Source: Bacillota bacterium
GTDB taxonomy: Bacteria > Bacillota > Clostridia > Peptostreptococcales > Anaerovoracaceae
NCBI GenBank assembly: GCA_022790955.1
Contig: JAAVYD010000119.1
Span: 1 to 64,000 of the forward strand
DNA: 64,000 nt
Direction: 5' to 3'
This document shows positions 11,521-21,441 of this stretch, in pieces (positions within the stretch are counted from its first letter, which is position 1; each line of letters opens with the position of its first letter). The translations under genes and the position numbers were made by a program. The notes beneath the pieces are model-generated. The model ran no database searches. It saw nothing but the letters and a program-made list of their open reading frames with translations, and was not told the origin of the DNA.

Positions 11521-12048
11521 ATGAATCAGATTTTAAATACAGTGTCCGCTATGTTTATCCCTGCGCTGCTCACTATTATTCTCGTTCATGGATTTGTTCG
11601 CAAAGTTAATGTGTACAATTTATTTCTTGAAGGCTGTAAGGAAGGGCTGACAACAGCCGTCGAGATTATGCCGTTTATAATAGCTGTCTTTGCAGCCATA
11701 ACTGTTATGACCGATTCCGGAGCTTTGAGCTGGATAGAGAAAGCGTGCGAACCGGTTTTTAAACTGTTGGGAATGCCGTCGGAGCTTACTTCGTTTATGA
11801 TAATGAGACCAATATCGGGAAGCGGGACTCTCGTAATCGTAGAGAGCATAGCCGAGCAGTACGGACCGGACAGCTTTATATGCCGCTGCGCGTCCGTTAT
11901 AATGGGAAGCAGCGAAACTCTCCTCTATGCAGTAGCCGTATACTTTGGCGCTACATCTGTAAAAAATATGCGACATACCGTGCCTGCGGGTCTTGCAGGA
12001 TATATTGTAGGAATCTGGTTATCTCTGATATTGTGCAGAGTAATGTAA
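11521..12048 (+). CDS. spmB: Spore maturation protein B
   Basis: MRPISGSGTL...IMGSSETLLYAVAVYFG SpmB motif. Confidence 0.93.
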   Translation: MNQILNTVSAMFIPALLTIILVHGFVRKVNVYNLFLEGCKEGLTTAVEIMPFIIAVFAAITVMTDSGALSWIEKACEPVFKLLGMPSELTSFMIMRPISGSGTLVIVESIAEQYGPDSFICRCASVIMGSSETLLYAVAVYFGATSVKNMRHTVPAGLAGYIVGIWLSLILCRVM

Positions 12049-12120
12049 TGGTGTATAATAAATAGGTATTTTGTGCGTTTATAATGTGCAAAGAAGCATT
12101 GATTGATTCGGAGGAGAAAA

Positions 12121-13380
12121 GTGGCTAAATTCTTAGTAGAAAATAAAGGCCCGTTAAAAGGAGAAGTAACTATAAGCGGAGCTAAAAATGCAGTGCTCCC
12201 TATTATGGCGGCAACTTTGCTTACAGACGAGGAATGTCGGATTCTCGACGTTCCGGATCTGCGTGATGTAGAGGTCATGTGTAAGATATTGGAAAGTTTA
12301 GGTGTAGACGTCGATGCGGATTTCGATGGAAATACACTATCACTGGCAGCCAAAAATATATTGAGCAACGAAACGCCGGTAGAGCTCGTGAGGCGCATGA
12401 GAGCGTCTATTTTGACTATGGGACCGCTGCTGGCGCGTACCGGATCAGCGAGAGCGCCGCTGCCGGGAGGCTGCGCAATAGGGGCAAGACCTATAGATCT
12501 GCACCTTAAAGGTTTCGAGCTTATGGGAGCTGAAATAGAGTACGGTACAGGTTATGTGGAAGCAAGAGCAAAGCGGCTTAAAGGCGGCAGAGTTTACCTG
12601 GATTATCCGAGCGTAGGGGCAACGGAAAACATAATGACAGCCGCTGTGCTTGCAGAGGGAACGACCATCATAGAAAACGTAGCGGAGGAGCCTGAGATAG
12701 TAGATCTTGCTAATTATCTTAATAAGATGGGAGCAAAAATAAGAGGAGCCGGCACAGATACCATTAAGATCGAAGGTGTAGATAAGCTGCACGGCGCAAA
12801 GCATTGCGTTATTCCGGACAGAATAGAAACAGGAACTTTCATGGTAGCGGCAGCCATTACCCGCGGCGACGTTATTATAAAAAACGTAGTGCCTGATCAT
12901 GTAAGACCTATAATAGCAAAACTTACGGAATGCGGAGCGATAGTAGAGGATGTCGAAGACGGGCTTCATGTTAAGGCAGACGAAAATCCGCTGGTTGCAA
13001 CGGATATAAAGACTCTGCCATATCCGGGTTTTCCCACGGATATGCAGTCTCAGTTCATGGCGCTTTTAACCACGGTGCAGGGCAAGAGCACGGTTATAGA
13101 AACCGTATTTGAAAACAGATACATGCATGTCACGGAACTCAACAGAATGGGCGCGGGCATTTCCATAGAGGGCAGAAGCGCAGTAATTCCAGGAGATATC
13201 AAGCTGAGAGGCGCTCAGGTGATGTCTACCGATCTTCGCGCGGGAGCGGCGCTCGTTCTTGCAGGCTTAACGGCAGAAGGCGTAACGGAAATATCAGAAA
13301 TTTACCACATAGAACGCGGATATTCTGAGTTCGTGGACAAGCTGCGTAAATTGGGCGCGCAGATAACAAGAGTCGAGTAA
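12121..13380 (+). CDS. murA: UDP-N-acetylglucosamine 1-carboxyvinyltransferase
   Basis: [31 protein letters not shown] (catalytic Cys loop); GTG start at 12121. Confidence 0.96.
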   Translation: MAKFLVENKGPLKGEVTISGAKNAVLPIMAATLLTDEECRILDVPDLRDVEVMCKILESLGVDVDADFDGNTLSLAAKNILSNETPVELVRRMRASILTMGPLLARTGSARAPLPGGCAIGARPIDLHLKGFELMGAEIEYGTGYVEARAKRLKGGRVYLDYPSVGATENIMTAAVLAEGTTIIENVAEEPEIVDLANYLNKMGAKIRGAGTDTIKIEGVDKLHGAKHCVIPDRIETGTFMVAAAITRGDVIIKNVVPDHVRPIIAKLTECGAIVEDVEDGLHVKADENPLVATDIKTLPYPGFPTDMQSQFMALLTTVQGKSTVIETVFENRYMHVTELNRMGAGISIEGRSAVIPGDIKLRGAQVMSTDLRAGAALVLAGLTAEGVTEISEIYHIERGYSEFVDKLRKLGAQITRVE

Positions 13381-13456
13381 CGGGCTTATAGTCAGCGAAC
13401 TCAAAAATCGGCAAAGTTCAGCGGGTAAATGCGGCGAACTGCGTTGACTATTTAAA

Positions 13457-13488
13457 AATTAAACGGACAGGCATATCGTCTGTCCGTT
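13457..13488 (+). terminator. Intrinsic terminator after murA
   Basis: AAACGGACAG...CTGTCCGTTTT. Confidence 0.8.
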
Positions 13489-13507
13489 TTGTGATACGGA
13501 GATAAAA

Positions 13508-13630
13508 ATGAAAGAAAAGGATAAATCGGATAAGCAAAAATCGCCGGATCAACTATTATTAAAATTGCAGAAGGCTGAAAATTGTGTGATTTCCGAAGGA
13601 ACCGTATCTGCAGACAAATCAGAAAAATAG
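13508..13630 (+). CDS. Possible 40-aa small protein MKEKDKSDKQKSPDQLLLKLQKAENCVISEGTVSADKSEK
   Basis: ATG with GGAG upstream between murA terminator and nicotinamidase; below the ORF-track threshold. Confidence 0.3.
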   Translation: MKEKDKSDKQKSPDQLLLKLQKAENCVISEGTVSADKSEK

Positions 13631-13669
13631 TCAGAGATATCATAAATTGTGAAGAAGGAAAGGATAAAA

Positions 13670-14194
13670 ATGAAAGTACTTATAGCAGTAGATATGCAGA
13701 AGGATTTTATAGACGGTACACTGGGTTCCGCGGAAGCGGAGGCGATAGTCGCGCCGCTTTCAGAAAAGCTCAGGAATTTTAACGGTAAGATAATATTAAC
13801 GAGGGATACTCACGGAGCAGATTACCTCGCTACCCAGGAGGGCAGGAACCTGCCCGTGGAACACTGCATTAAAGACACAGACGGCTGGCAGATAAACGCG
13901 GATATAATAAAAGCCGCAGGGACAGACTGCGAGATCATAGATAAGCCGACTTTCGGCAGCGTGGAGCTGGGCGAAAGGCTCGCTGAGCTTCATAAAACTC
14001 AGGGAATAGAAAGTATAGAGCTTGCAGGACTCTGTACGGATATATGCGTAATTTCGAACGCTATGCTCGTAAAGGCGTTTCTGCCGGAAGTTCCGGTAAA
14101 AGTGGACGCTTCCTGCTGCGCGGGCGTAACGCCGGAAAGCCACGACCGGGCGCTTGCGGCAATGGAAACATGCCAGATAGAGATAATCAGGTAA
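13670..14194 (+). CDS. Nicotinamidase / isochorismatase-family cysteine hydrolase
   Basis: VDMQKDFIDG, TRDTHGADY, LAGLCTDICVISNA catalytic Cys motif. Confidence 0.9.
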   Translation: MKVLIAVDMQKDFIDGTLGSAEAEAIVAPLSEKLRNFNGKIILTRDTHGADYLATQEGRNLPVEHCIKDTDGWQINADIIKAAGTDCEIIDKPTFGSVELGERLAELHKTQGIESIELAGLCTDICVISNAMLVKAFLPEVPVKVDASCCAGVTPESHDRALAAMETCQIEIIR

Positions 14195-14225
14195 AATAAA
14201 AAATAATTTGATTTTACATACAGGC

Positions 14226-14266
14226 AAAGAGCTTGTTCTGCAGATTGCAGGAAACAAGCTCTTTTA
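14226..14266. terminator. Bidirectional intrinsic terminator
   Basis: AAAGAGCTTGTT...AACAAGCTCTTTT. Confidence 0.75.
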
Positions 14267-14406
14267 TAAGCCTTCATAAGCCAAACAATTATATTTTTAA
14301 TAGTTAAAATAATTGGCTGAATAATAAAATATGATTATAAATATTTGAAAATTATATAATATATAAATTATTTTATATATTTCACATATATATCTTTACT
14401 TTCTAA

Positions 14407-14871
14407 TTAGTAAAGCTCGTTATGGTTAGTCGCAAATTTATAATATAATGTACCGTTTAAATGATAAGCACCATTTGTAGTGACTTGTAGATAATATACG
14501 CCTTCTTCTAAAGGGCTTGATGCATCAGAATAGAAAGGCAGTCTTTGTCCAGCCGGAATCACCATAGGAGCGCCAACTTGAGGTCCGGTAGGAGTACCTT
14601 TGAAAATTCTAACTGTAGTTGGACTTGAAGAGCGGTTTTCCAGGTAAATTTTCCAGTGACCGTAACCGGAATAAACTGGCCATGGGATAAGCTGTGAGGA
14701 TTCTCCAGTATTTAATGTAACTTTGGTAGATGGAGTTACATTTATTGGTTCAATTTGTTCTTTAGCAGAGTTAATATCAATATTTTCATCAGCAAATACT
14801 GGTACGTTCATTGCAGATAGAGCCGTCATAGCAGCTAAACTAATTGCCATTAATTTCTTTGTCTTTTTCAT
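14407..14871 (-). CDS. Small secreted protein of unknown function
   Basis: Sec signal peptide MKKTKKLMAISLAAMTALSAMNVPVFADE; no recognised domain. Confidence 0.75.
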   Translation of the reverse strand: MKKTKKLMAISLAAMTALSAMNVPVFADENIDINSAKEQIEPINVTPSTKVTLNTGESSQLIPWPVYSGYGHWKIYLENRSSSPTTVRIFKGTPTGPQVGAPMVIPAGQRLPFYSDASSPLEEGVYYLQVTTNGAYHLNGTLYYKFATNHNELY

Positions 14872-15218
14872 ATTAATTCCCTTCTTATTTCTAATAATTT
14901 TGCAGATAAAGTAATAAATTATATTGATCGTATAATTATTATTAAATTTCACGACGTATCAAACATAGTGTCCCTCCTTCCTTTCCCTGTTTAAATTCGA
15001 CTGACATAATATAAGACTCACTATACTATCATTTTGTTTCAAAAAAATGAAAAATTTTTTAAGACTAAGATAAAAATTTATATCATAAAGATTTTTCTTG
15101 CAATTAAGAAAACTATAATATATGATGAAATGGAAATTTTAAAAGAATAAGTTAAGAAGATAAAATTATCGGTATAAATGTATTACAGTCTTATGCAGAG
15201 AACAGAGCTTTAGAAAAG

Positions 15219-15782
15219 GTGTGGATTGTGAAAGATGATAAATATGGTGAGGGATCGTTTGAATATTATGCTGAAAAATATTATGATGATATATACAGAT
15301 TTATTTTTTCGATTGTATATAATAAGGATTGGGTGCCTGATATAGCTCAGAATACTATGGAGAAGGCATTTAAAAAGTGGCATAGTTTAAGGAAAAGAGA
15401 ATCGGTTAAGTCGTGGCTGTGCAGTATTGCAAAGAATGAAACTGCGTCTTTTTTAGAGAAAATATACAGGCAGAATGACCGTGATCGGGAATATATGAAT
15501 GAAATACAGGAAAAATTCACAGAATCCATAGTTGATGAAGATATTTTAAATATGTTGATATATAAGGAAAATTTTGCAGAACTAACGGAAGCGTGGAAAA
15601 TGTTGGACGATAAGTATAAACAGATAATAGCCCTGTGGACAAGCGGCGATTACAGTGAAAAAGAGATCGCGAAGATACTCGGTATGAATTATAATACCGT
15701 ACGGACGAACCTTCGCAGAGGGATTCAAAAGTTAAGAGAATTATATGCTGAGGTAGAAAAGGGTGGCAGATATGAGGAATAA
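15219..15782 (+). CDS. ECF-type RNA polymerase sigma factor
   Basis: Sigma-70 region 2 (YDDIYRFIFSIVYNKDWVPDIAQNTMEKAF) and region 4 (YSEKEIAKILGMNYNTVRTNLRRGIQKL). Confidence 0.9.
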   Translation: MWIVKDDKYGEGSFEYYAEKYYDDIYRFIFSIVYNKDWVPDIAQNTMEKAFKKWHSLRKRESVKSWLCSIAKNETASFLEKIYRQNDRDREYMNEIQEKFTESIVDEDILNMLIYKENFAELTEAWKMLDDKYKQIIALWTSGDYSEKEIAKILGMNYNTVRTNLRRGIQKLRELYAEVEKGGRYEE

Positions 15783-16518
15783 GCAGGATAATGCTCTTGA
15801 GCAGGAGTTTAAGACGCGTTTCAGTGAGTTTAATGACGAATACATAAAAAATCTTGATATCAAAATACCTCCTTTGGATTTATCGTTTATGGAGGAAAAA
15901 CCTCAGAAAAAAAGGAATTTCCATCGTTTTTCTTTGATTGCGTCTTTTTGTATGATAATCTTTGTGGTGTCAAGCGGAGTGGCTTTATGGATAAATTCCG
16001 AATCGGCTCACGCTTTAAAATTTAAGGCGGAAAAGTTTTATTACAAAAATTTTAACGGATTTTATTCTACGGATGACAGCGCTGATTTCAGCGAAAGCGA
16101 GATGGGAATTACTATAAATAAAATAGAAGATATGGAAAGCGCGGCGGCTTATTTTCCTCAGATCGTGTATCCTTATTATCTTCCAGACGGGTTTGAATTA
16201 AAAAAACTGGATATAAAGAAATTTTCTGATGGAACCGTTTCTTCTGATTATCTGTTTTCGGATGAAGATGAGCGGGAAATTATAGTAGGCGTATTTTATA
16301 ATTTGCCGGAGGATAGTACAAGTATATTAACATTAGAAGCAGAAGAAATAAAGTTAAACGATAGAACGTTTTATTATATGTATGATGCATTTACGGATAC
16401 ACCATCAGTAGTTTTTTTATTAAATAATGATTCATATAATATTTCTGGTGATGCAGATAAAGAAACTCTTATAAAAATTGCAGCTGAGATAGATGTGTAT
16501 AAAAGTGTTAAAGATTAA
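15763..16518 (+). CDS. Anti-sigma factor-like membrane protein with DUF4367-like C-terminus
   Basis: Overlaps sigma gene end; one TM; YPYYLPDGFELKKLD domain resembling DUF4367. Confidence 0.75.
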   Translation: MADMRNKQDNALEQEFKTRFSEFNDEYIKNLDIKIPPLDLSFMEEKPQKKRNFHRFSLIASFCMIIFVVSSGVALWINSESAHALKFKAEKFYYKNFNGFYSTDDSADFSESEMGITINKIEDMESAAAYFPQIVYPYYLPDGFELKKLDIKKFSDGTVSSDYLFSDEDEREIIVGVFYNLPEDSTSILTLEAEEIKLNDRTFYYMYDAFTDTPSVVFLLNNDSYNISGDADKETLIKIAAEIDVYKSVKD

Positions 16519-16635
16519 TAGATAGTTAGAAAATATTTTGTGAAATATCATAGTTACGATAAAAATTAGAGTTGTTTTGACCAAAAGAATTTAGCGTATT
16601 ATAGAATATTACAGGAAAAAATAAATAATAAAATA

Positions 16636-16678
16636 AATCCTCTCGCTGCTGAAAGTTCAGCTTTGAGAGGATTTTTTA
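16636..16678. terminator. Intrinsic terminator
   Basis: AATCCTCTC...GAGAGGATTTTTT. Confidence 0.75.
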
Positions 16679-16688
16679 AGATTAATTA

Positions 16689-17123
16689 TTAACGCCTTGT
16701 AAGATTTTTGTAATAAGTATTAGAAGATTTTTTACCATTAACATTATCCGAAAGTTCGACTTTTATTCTGTAATTTTTATTTTGTGTGATAGGAAAATCG
16801 CATATATGGTATATGGAATTAGTATTATAAACCGTTTTTATCGAAGGATTTACAGATGAAACGTTTGTATAGCTTGAAGAACCGGCGGGAGCGGACTGAA
16901 GCGTTATTTTAGAAGTTATATAGTCAGCAATATGTAAATCTTTTGCTGAAACTTTGGCTTCTGATTTTGTGGCTGATTTTTCTGAGAAACTTATAGTGCA
17001 TGAATTTATCGTCATGGGCTGTCCGGTTTCTCCGCCGCCGGTTGCTGCGTACGCTGCGGCGGGCAGTATTAATATAGCTATTGTAAGCATTGTTGATATT
17101 ATTTTTTTCGTTTGTTTTTTCAT
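16689..17123 (-). CDS. Small secreted protein of unknown function
   Basis: Signal peptide MKKQTKKIISTMLTIAILILPAAAYA. Confidence 0.75.
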   Translation of the reverse strand: MKKQTKKIISTMLTIAILILPAAAYAATGGGETGQPMTINSCTISFSEKSATKSEAKVSAKDLHIADYITSKITLQSAPAGSSSYTNVSSVNPSIKTVYNTNSIYHICDFPITQNKNYRIKVELSDNVNGKKSSNTYYKNLTRR

Positions 17124-17299
17124 TTTTGTTCTCCTTTCGGTGTTTTGTTTATGTTATTCATATTATAAGACTTGCCGAAGGAAGGTTTTGTTTCATTAAA
17201 TATAAAATTTTTTGAGAAAATAATGTAAGAATTTATATCTACCTTACAACGATAATACTGTATATAAAAAACGCGCATTTCTGCGCGTATAAGTAAAAT

Positions 17300-17803
17300 T
17301 TATTTTGTCATAAGAGCGACTATCTGCTCGGCTGTGCAGTCGGGAGGAAAGTCGAATGTTCCGGATTTGAGTTTTGTTTCGGCGCCGGCGATTTTTACTG
17401 CGTCGAGAAATTCTTTTTTATCCGATATGATTCCTATATCTACGAGATTTTGCGCGATCTCTCCCGCGGATTCGTTATCTGTTACCGTAATGCTGTAAGA
17501 TTTAGCTGTTGTATCTGTTTTATCATCACTGTCGTCGGTATCTTTATCATTGTCATTATCGTCAGAATCTTTGCCGCTTTTTTTATCGTTATCCTGATTT
17601 TCACGGTCGTCTTTATCCTCGTCTTCATCATCCTGAACAACAGAGGAGTAGTTGCCTTGTTCGGAGTGGACTTTGTCGGGGTAATGCACGATGGCGGATA
17701 CGCGCCATGAAATAAGAAGCGCAGCGATTAATATTATTAATATAGTTACAAGTACGTCGCTCACATTATATATAAAATCTTTAAATTTATCCATTTTGTC
17801 CAT
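17300..17803 (-). CDS. Membrane-anchored MltG/LysM-like N-terminal-type protein with acidic linker
   Basis: TM helix, DDEDEDKDDREN... linker, then ITVTDNESAGEIAQNLVDIGIISDKKEFLDAV...LKSGTFDFPPDCTAEQIVALM resembling the MltG LysM-like subdomain; no catalytic domain. Confidence 0.6.
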   Translation of the reverse strand: MDKMDKFKDFIYNVSDVLVTILIILIAALLISWRVSAIVHYPDKVHSEQGNYSSVVQDDEDEDKDDRENQDNDKKSGKDSDDNDNDKDTDDSDDKTDTTAKSYSITVTDNESAGEIAQNLVDIGIISDKKEFLDAVKIAGAETKLKSGTFDFPPDCTAEQIVALMTK

Positions 17804-17984
17804 TTATTCAAATCCTCCTGATATTATGATAATATTATCACAGATTTTGTAATTAAACAATGAAGCAGATTAAGTTTTTTATCGGCTAACTATTGTAAGA
17901 AATACGGATATTAATGTATAATATTATGGCGTATCTGGGAAAAAGCGGTTTTCAGGTGTGTTTTTTAATTGGAGTGAAAATAAT

Positions 17985-18974
17985 ATGGATAAACTGATTA
18001 TCGGCGATAACGACGGAGGGCAGCGTTTAGACAGGTTTCTGCGCAAATATTTAAAGGGCGCTCCGCTTAGTTATATTTATAAAATTATAAGAAAAGATGT
18101 AAAATTGAATGGTAAGCGGGCTAAAAACGATACCATGCTTTTTCCGGGCGACGAGCTGACTTTGTATATAAAAAGCGAGGATATAGTCGGATTCGAGGCT
18201 AAGAAAGAAATGCCTGCCAAAATTCGCAGGAGTTTTTCGATCGCTTATGAAGATGAAAATATCCTGATAGCCGTGAAGCCTCAGGGGCTGCTTACCCATG
18301 GCGACGGCAAGGAAAAGAAAAATACTTTAGTTAATCAGGTTATAGATTATCTTATAGAAAAGGGCGATTATATTCCAAGAATAGAAAAGAGTTTTGCGCC
18401 TGCCGCGGTGAACAGGCTGGACAGAAATACGACGGGACTGGTGTTGTTCGGCAAAAACAGCGGGGCGCTGCGCGAGCTGAACGCCATGGTTCGTGAAAAA
18501 AACGCGTTACGGAAGTATTATCTTGCAATAGTTTCCGGCATTTTGGAAAAAGAAGCGCATCTTACGGGAAATCTTATAAAGGATGAAGAAAGAAATATTG
18601 TAAAAATTTTAAATTCAGAAGAAAGCGGGCAGGAAGGCAAGTACATCGAAACTATTGCGCGACCGTTAATGAGAAGCGGCGGGTTTACGCTGGTGGAAGT
18701 GGAGCTGATAACCGGCAGAACTCATCAGATCAGAGCGCATATGGCGAGTATGGGGCATCCGGTAATCGGGGATACGAAATACGGTTCTGCGGATGAAAAC
18801 GCTAAGATTTCTAAGCGCTTTGGTTTAAATTCTCAATTTCTTCACGCATACAGACTTACATTTGAAGCGCCCGAGGGCGAACTTTTATATCTTAAAGACA
18901 GATCTTTTTATGCGGAGCCGCCAAAAAAAATGCGAAATATATTAAACGAACTTTTTGAGGAATTTAGTCTGTAA
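17985..18974 (+). CDS. RluA/RluD-family 23S rRNA pseudouridine synthase
   Basis: S4 domain plus VNRLDRNTTGLVLFGK catalytic motif and GRTHQIRAHMA. Confidence 0.94.
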   Translation: MDKLIIGDNDGGQRLDRFLRKYLKGAPLSYIYKIIRKDVKLNGKRAKNDTMLFPGDELTLYIKSEDIVGFEAKKEMPAKIRRSFSIAYEDENILIAVKPQGLLTHGDGKEKKNTLVNQVIDYLIEKGDYIPRIEKSFAPAAVNRLDRNTTGLVLFGKNSGALRELNAMVREKNALRKYYLAIVSGILEKEAHLTGNLIKDEERNIVKILNSEESGQEGKYIETIARPLMRSGGFTLVEVELITGRTHQIRAHMASMGHPVIGDTKYGSADENAKISKRFGLNSQFLHAYRLTFEAPEGELLYLKDRSFYAEPPKKMRNILNELFEEFSL

Positions 18975-19234
18975 AAATCAGTTTCGCAATATTATAATAA
19001 AACAGGTTAGATATTATTTATATATAAAAAGGAAGTAATTTTTCATAAAACATAAAATGAACATATTAGATTATTATAATACAATCAAAAACAAATAGTT
19101 TAGCCGAAAATCGATTTGTATGATAAAAAATTGTGTAAATAAAGGAAAACAGGGGAATAACATTAATAAGTATCTAAAAGATATGGATTATTAATATTTG
19201 AAAATAAATGCTTACAGGAGGCATTAATTATATT

Positions 19235-20059
19235 ATGGAAAATAATACAGATAAGCAAAATATAAATATGGATGTTGAGTCATCCGAAGAAACTTTTCAA
19301 GCTGATAAGCAGGCTGATTTAGAAGAAGTTAATGAAGAAAGGACTGGGGTATCGCTGAAGAAGCCGGAGGGCAGTGAGAACAGCGGGGGTTCCGCGGCAG
19401 GTTCAGAAGATGTTAATGAAAGCGATTCGGCTCTTAATTCCGATGGCGCTGATGCTTTGAATCAGGAAGAACAGGAGGCGGAAATGCCGGAAGAAGGAAA
19501 AAAGAGGTCTAAAGGCATGGAAGCGCTGACTTGGGTGAGAGATATAGTTATTGCGATAGTCATAGCGCTGGTGATTTCTCAGTTTATAACGCCTACAATA
19601 GTTCAGGAACATTCGATGGATAATACTCTGCACAGCGGCGATTATCTGATTTTGTGGAAGATGGCGTACAAATTTGATAATGAGCCGGAATACGGAGATA
19701 TTGTAGTATTTAAAAGTGATCTAATGGATCAGGATAATCATAAAAAGCTGCTTATTAAAAGAGTTATCGCGGTAGGCGGCGATACTATTGCTATAAGCGA
19801 CGGTGTGGTTTACAGAAACGGAGAACCTTTAGACGAACCTTATACAAAGGACGGATTTACTAACGGCGGTCTCGACGAAACCGTGGTGCCGGAGGGCGAG
19901 CTGTTTTTAATGGGGGATAACAGAGTTTCCAGCAGGGACAGCAGAGATTCTATGATAGGCTTTGTAGATGAGGATTTGTTAATAGGAAAGGCTGTTTTGA
20001 GATTATTCCCGTTTAATAAGATCGGCTCCGTGTACGGCAATGAAGATCAGGACAAATAG
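19235..20059 (+). CDS. lepB: Signal peptidase I with long acidic N-terminal cytoplasmic extension
   Basis: EHSMDNTL catalytic Ser box, KRVIAVGGD Lys box, LMGDNRVSSRDSR. Confidence 0.93.
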   Translation: MENNTDKQNINMDVESSEETFQADKQADLEEVNEERTGVSLKKPEGSENSGGSAAGSEDVNESDSALNSDGADALNQEEQEAEMPEEGKKRSKGMEALTWVRDIVIAIVIALVISQFITPTIVQEHSMDNTLHSGDYLILWKMAYKFDNEPEYGDIVVFKSDLMDQDNHKKLLIKRVIAVGGDTIAISDGVVYRNGEPLDEPYTKDGFTNGGLDETVVPEGELFLMGDNRVSSRDSRDSMIGFVDEDLLIGKAVLRLFPFNKIGSVYGNEDQDK

Positions 20060-20080
20060 TTTATTTGTCGGAGGGATAAA

Positions 20081-20539
20081 ATGGCAAGAAAAATAATAGC
20101 GTCCAACAAAAAGGCGCGTCACGATTATTTTATAGAAAATACTTACGAGGCCGGGATCGTGCTTACAGGCACGGAAATAAAATCCGTGCGTCAGGGCAAG
20201 GTGAATTTAAAGGAAAGCTACGCTAAAGTAGAGAATGGGGAGATATTTGTGTACAGCATGAATATAAGTCCTTATGATCACGGCAATATATATAACGTAG
20301 ATCCTATGCGTCCGCGCAAGCTGCTTTTAAATCGCCGGGAGATTGTAAAAATCAATGCTGCGCTTACACAGCAGGGGCTTACGCTGATACCGCTCAGTAT
20401 GTATATTAATGAAAAAGGTCTGGCAAAGCTGGAGATCGGCGTGGCTAAAGGCAAGAAGCTGTACGATAAACGTGAGTCAATAGCAAAGCGCGATTCAGAC
20501 AGAAATATAGATAGGCTTATGAAGATGAGAAGCAGATGA
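20081..20539 (+). CDS. smpB: SsrA-binding protein
   Basis: [27 protein letters not shown]...[17 protein letters not shown]. Confidence 0.97.
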   Translation: MARKIIASNKKARHDYFIENTYEAGIVLTGTEIKSVRQGKVNLKESYAKVENGEIFVYSMNISPYDHGNIYNVDPMRPRKLLLNRREIVKINAALTQQGLTLIPLSMYINEKGLAKLEIGVAKGKKLYDKRESIAKRDSDRNIDRLMKMRSR

Positions 20540-20568
20540 CAACTATTTGAATTATAATTAAAATTAAC

Positions 20569-20612
20569 AGCGTTCTTTCGGAAATGAAAATTAGCGAAGG
20601 AACGCTGTTTTG
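20569..20612 (+). terminator. Intrinsic terminator after smpB
   Basis: AACAGCGTTC...GAACGCTGTTTT. Confidence 0.75.
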
Positions 20613-20744
20613 CTGTTGTATGGCATATTTTTTATTTAGCATAATCAAGTTAAGTATATTATTTCAATTTTTCCAAATTGCCTGTTTGAAGTGCGTTGAT
20701 ATTACATGCTATCCTGTAAGCGGGTCAGTCCTACCATTTGATTT

Positions 20745-21180
20745 TTAATATTGTGCTATTATCAAAACTTCTGCCTCCGGCATTCTTCCGACTATGGTGT
20801 AAGGCGGTACGTCTTCTGCTGCTAAAGCTCTTGCTCCTATAATTTCGCCGTCGCCAATAATAAAACCTGACATAATTACAGCTTCATATCCAATCCATAC
20901 ATCGTTTTCAATAACAATATTTCTCTTTTATTCCATGCTGAAGTTATGTTTTTTTATAATCCAGATTCCATTCTTCAAAAATATAGGAAACGAATATGCA
21001 GACAAAGAAGATAGTGTGTGATTTGCACTGGTGAAAATAAATTTTGCACCGCAGTATATTGAATAAAATTTACCAATAATGAGTTTATCACGATTAATTG
21101 GGTAATGATGCAAAACATTATTTTTCAAAATCACATGGATCATTCACGAAATCATTATACATGGAAAAAATCTCAGATAA
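20745..21180 (-). pseudogene. Decayed Vat/CatB-type xenobiotic (hexapeptide-repeat) acetyltransferase
   Basis: On the minus strand, pieces MYNDFVNDPCDFEK / NNVLHHYPINRDKLIIGKFYSIYCGAKFIFTSANHTLSSLSAYSFPIF / EEWNLDYK / ITSAWNK / NIVIENDVWIGYEAVIMSGFIIGDGEIIGARALAAEDVPPYTIVGRMPEAEV lie in different frames. Confidence 0.85.
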
Positions 21181-21441
21181 TAATATTAGGGTTCAAAACT
21201 ATATTTTGAGATATACAGTTTATTTATAAGTAAATTATTTTATATTTTGTATTAAATTTTCAATATACAGTATGGTTCGGTAATGTTTGATATTATGAAA
21301 AAGTAAACTATAGAGCGTTGTTTTATAATAAAGACGGTTTGTTAGATATACTTTGTGTTTATTAAAATTGAGAAAAGCGTTATTATGTGATATAATTTTT
21401 AGACGTTTGGTTGAATATATTGGTAAATTAAGGCGGTTGAA

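Noticed and set aside
17300-17803. Full endolytic transglycosylase MltG
   Set aside because: Only TM, acidic linker and LysM-like segment are present; the catalytic domain is absent, so I did not assign mltG.
20540-20740. tmRNA (ssrA) expected downstream of smpB
   Set aside because: Only a terminator hairpin and AT-rich sequence; no typical tmRNA 5' end or tag-peptide sequence recognised.
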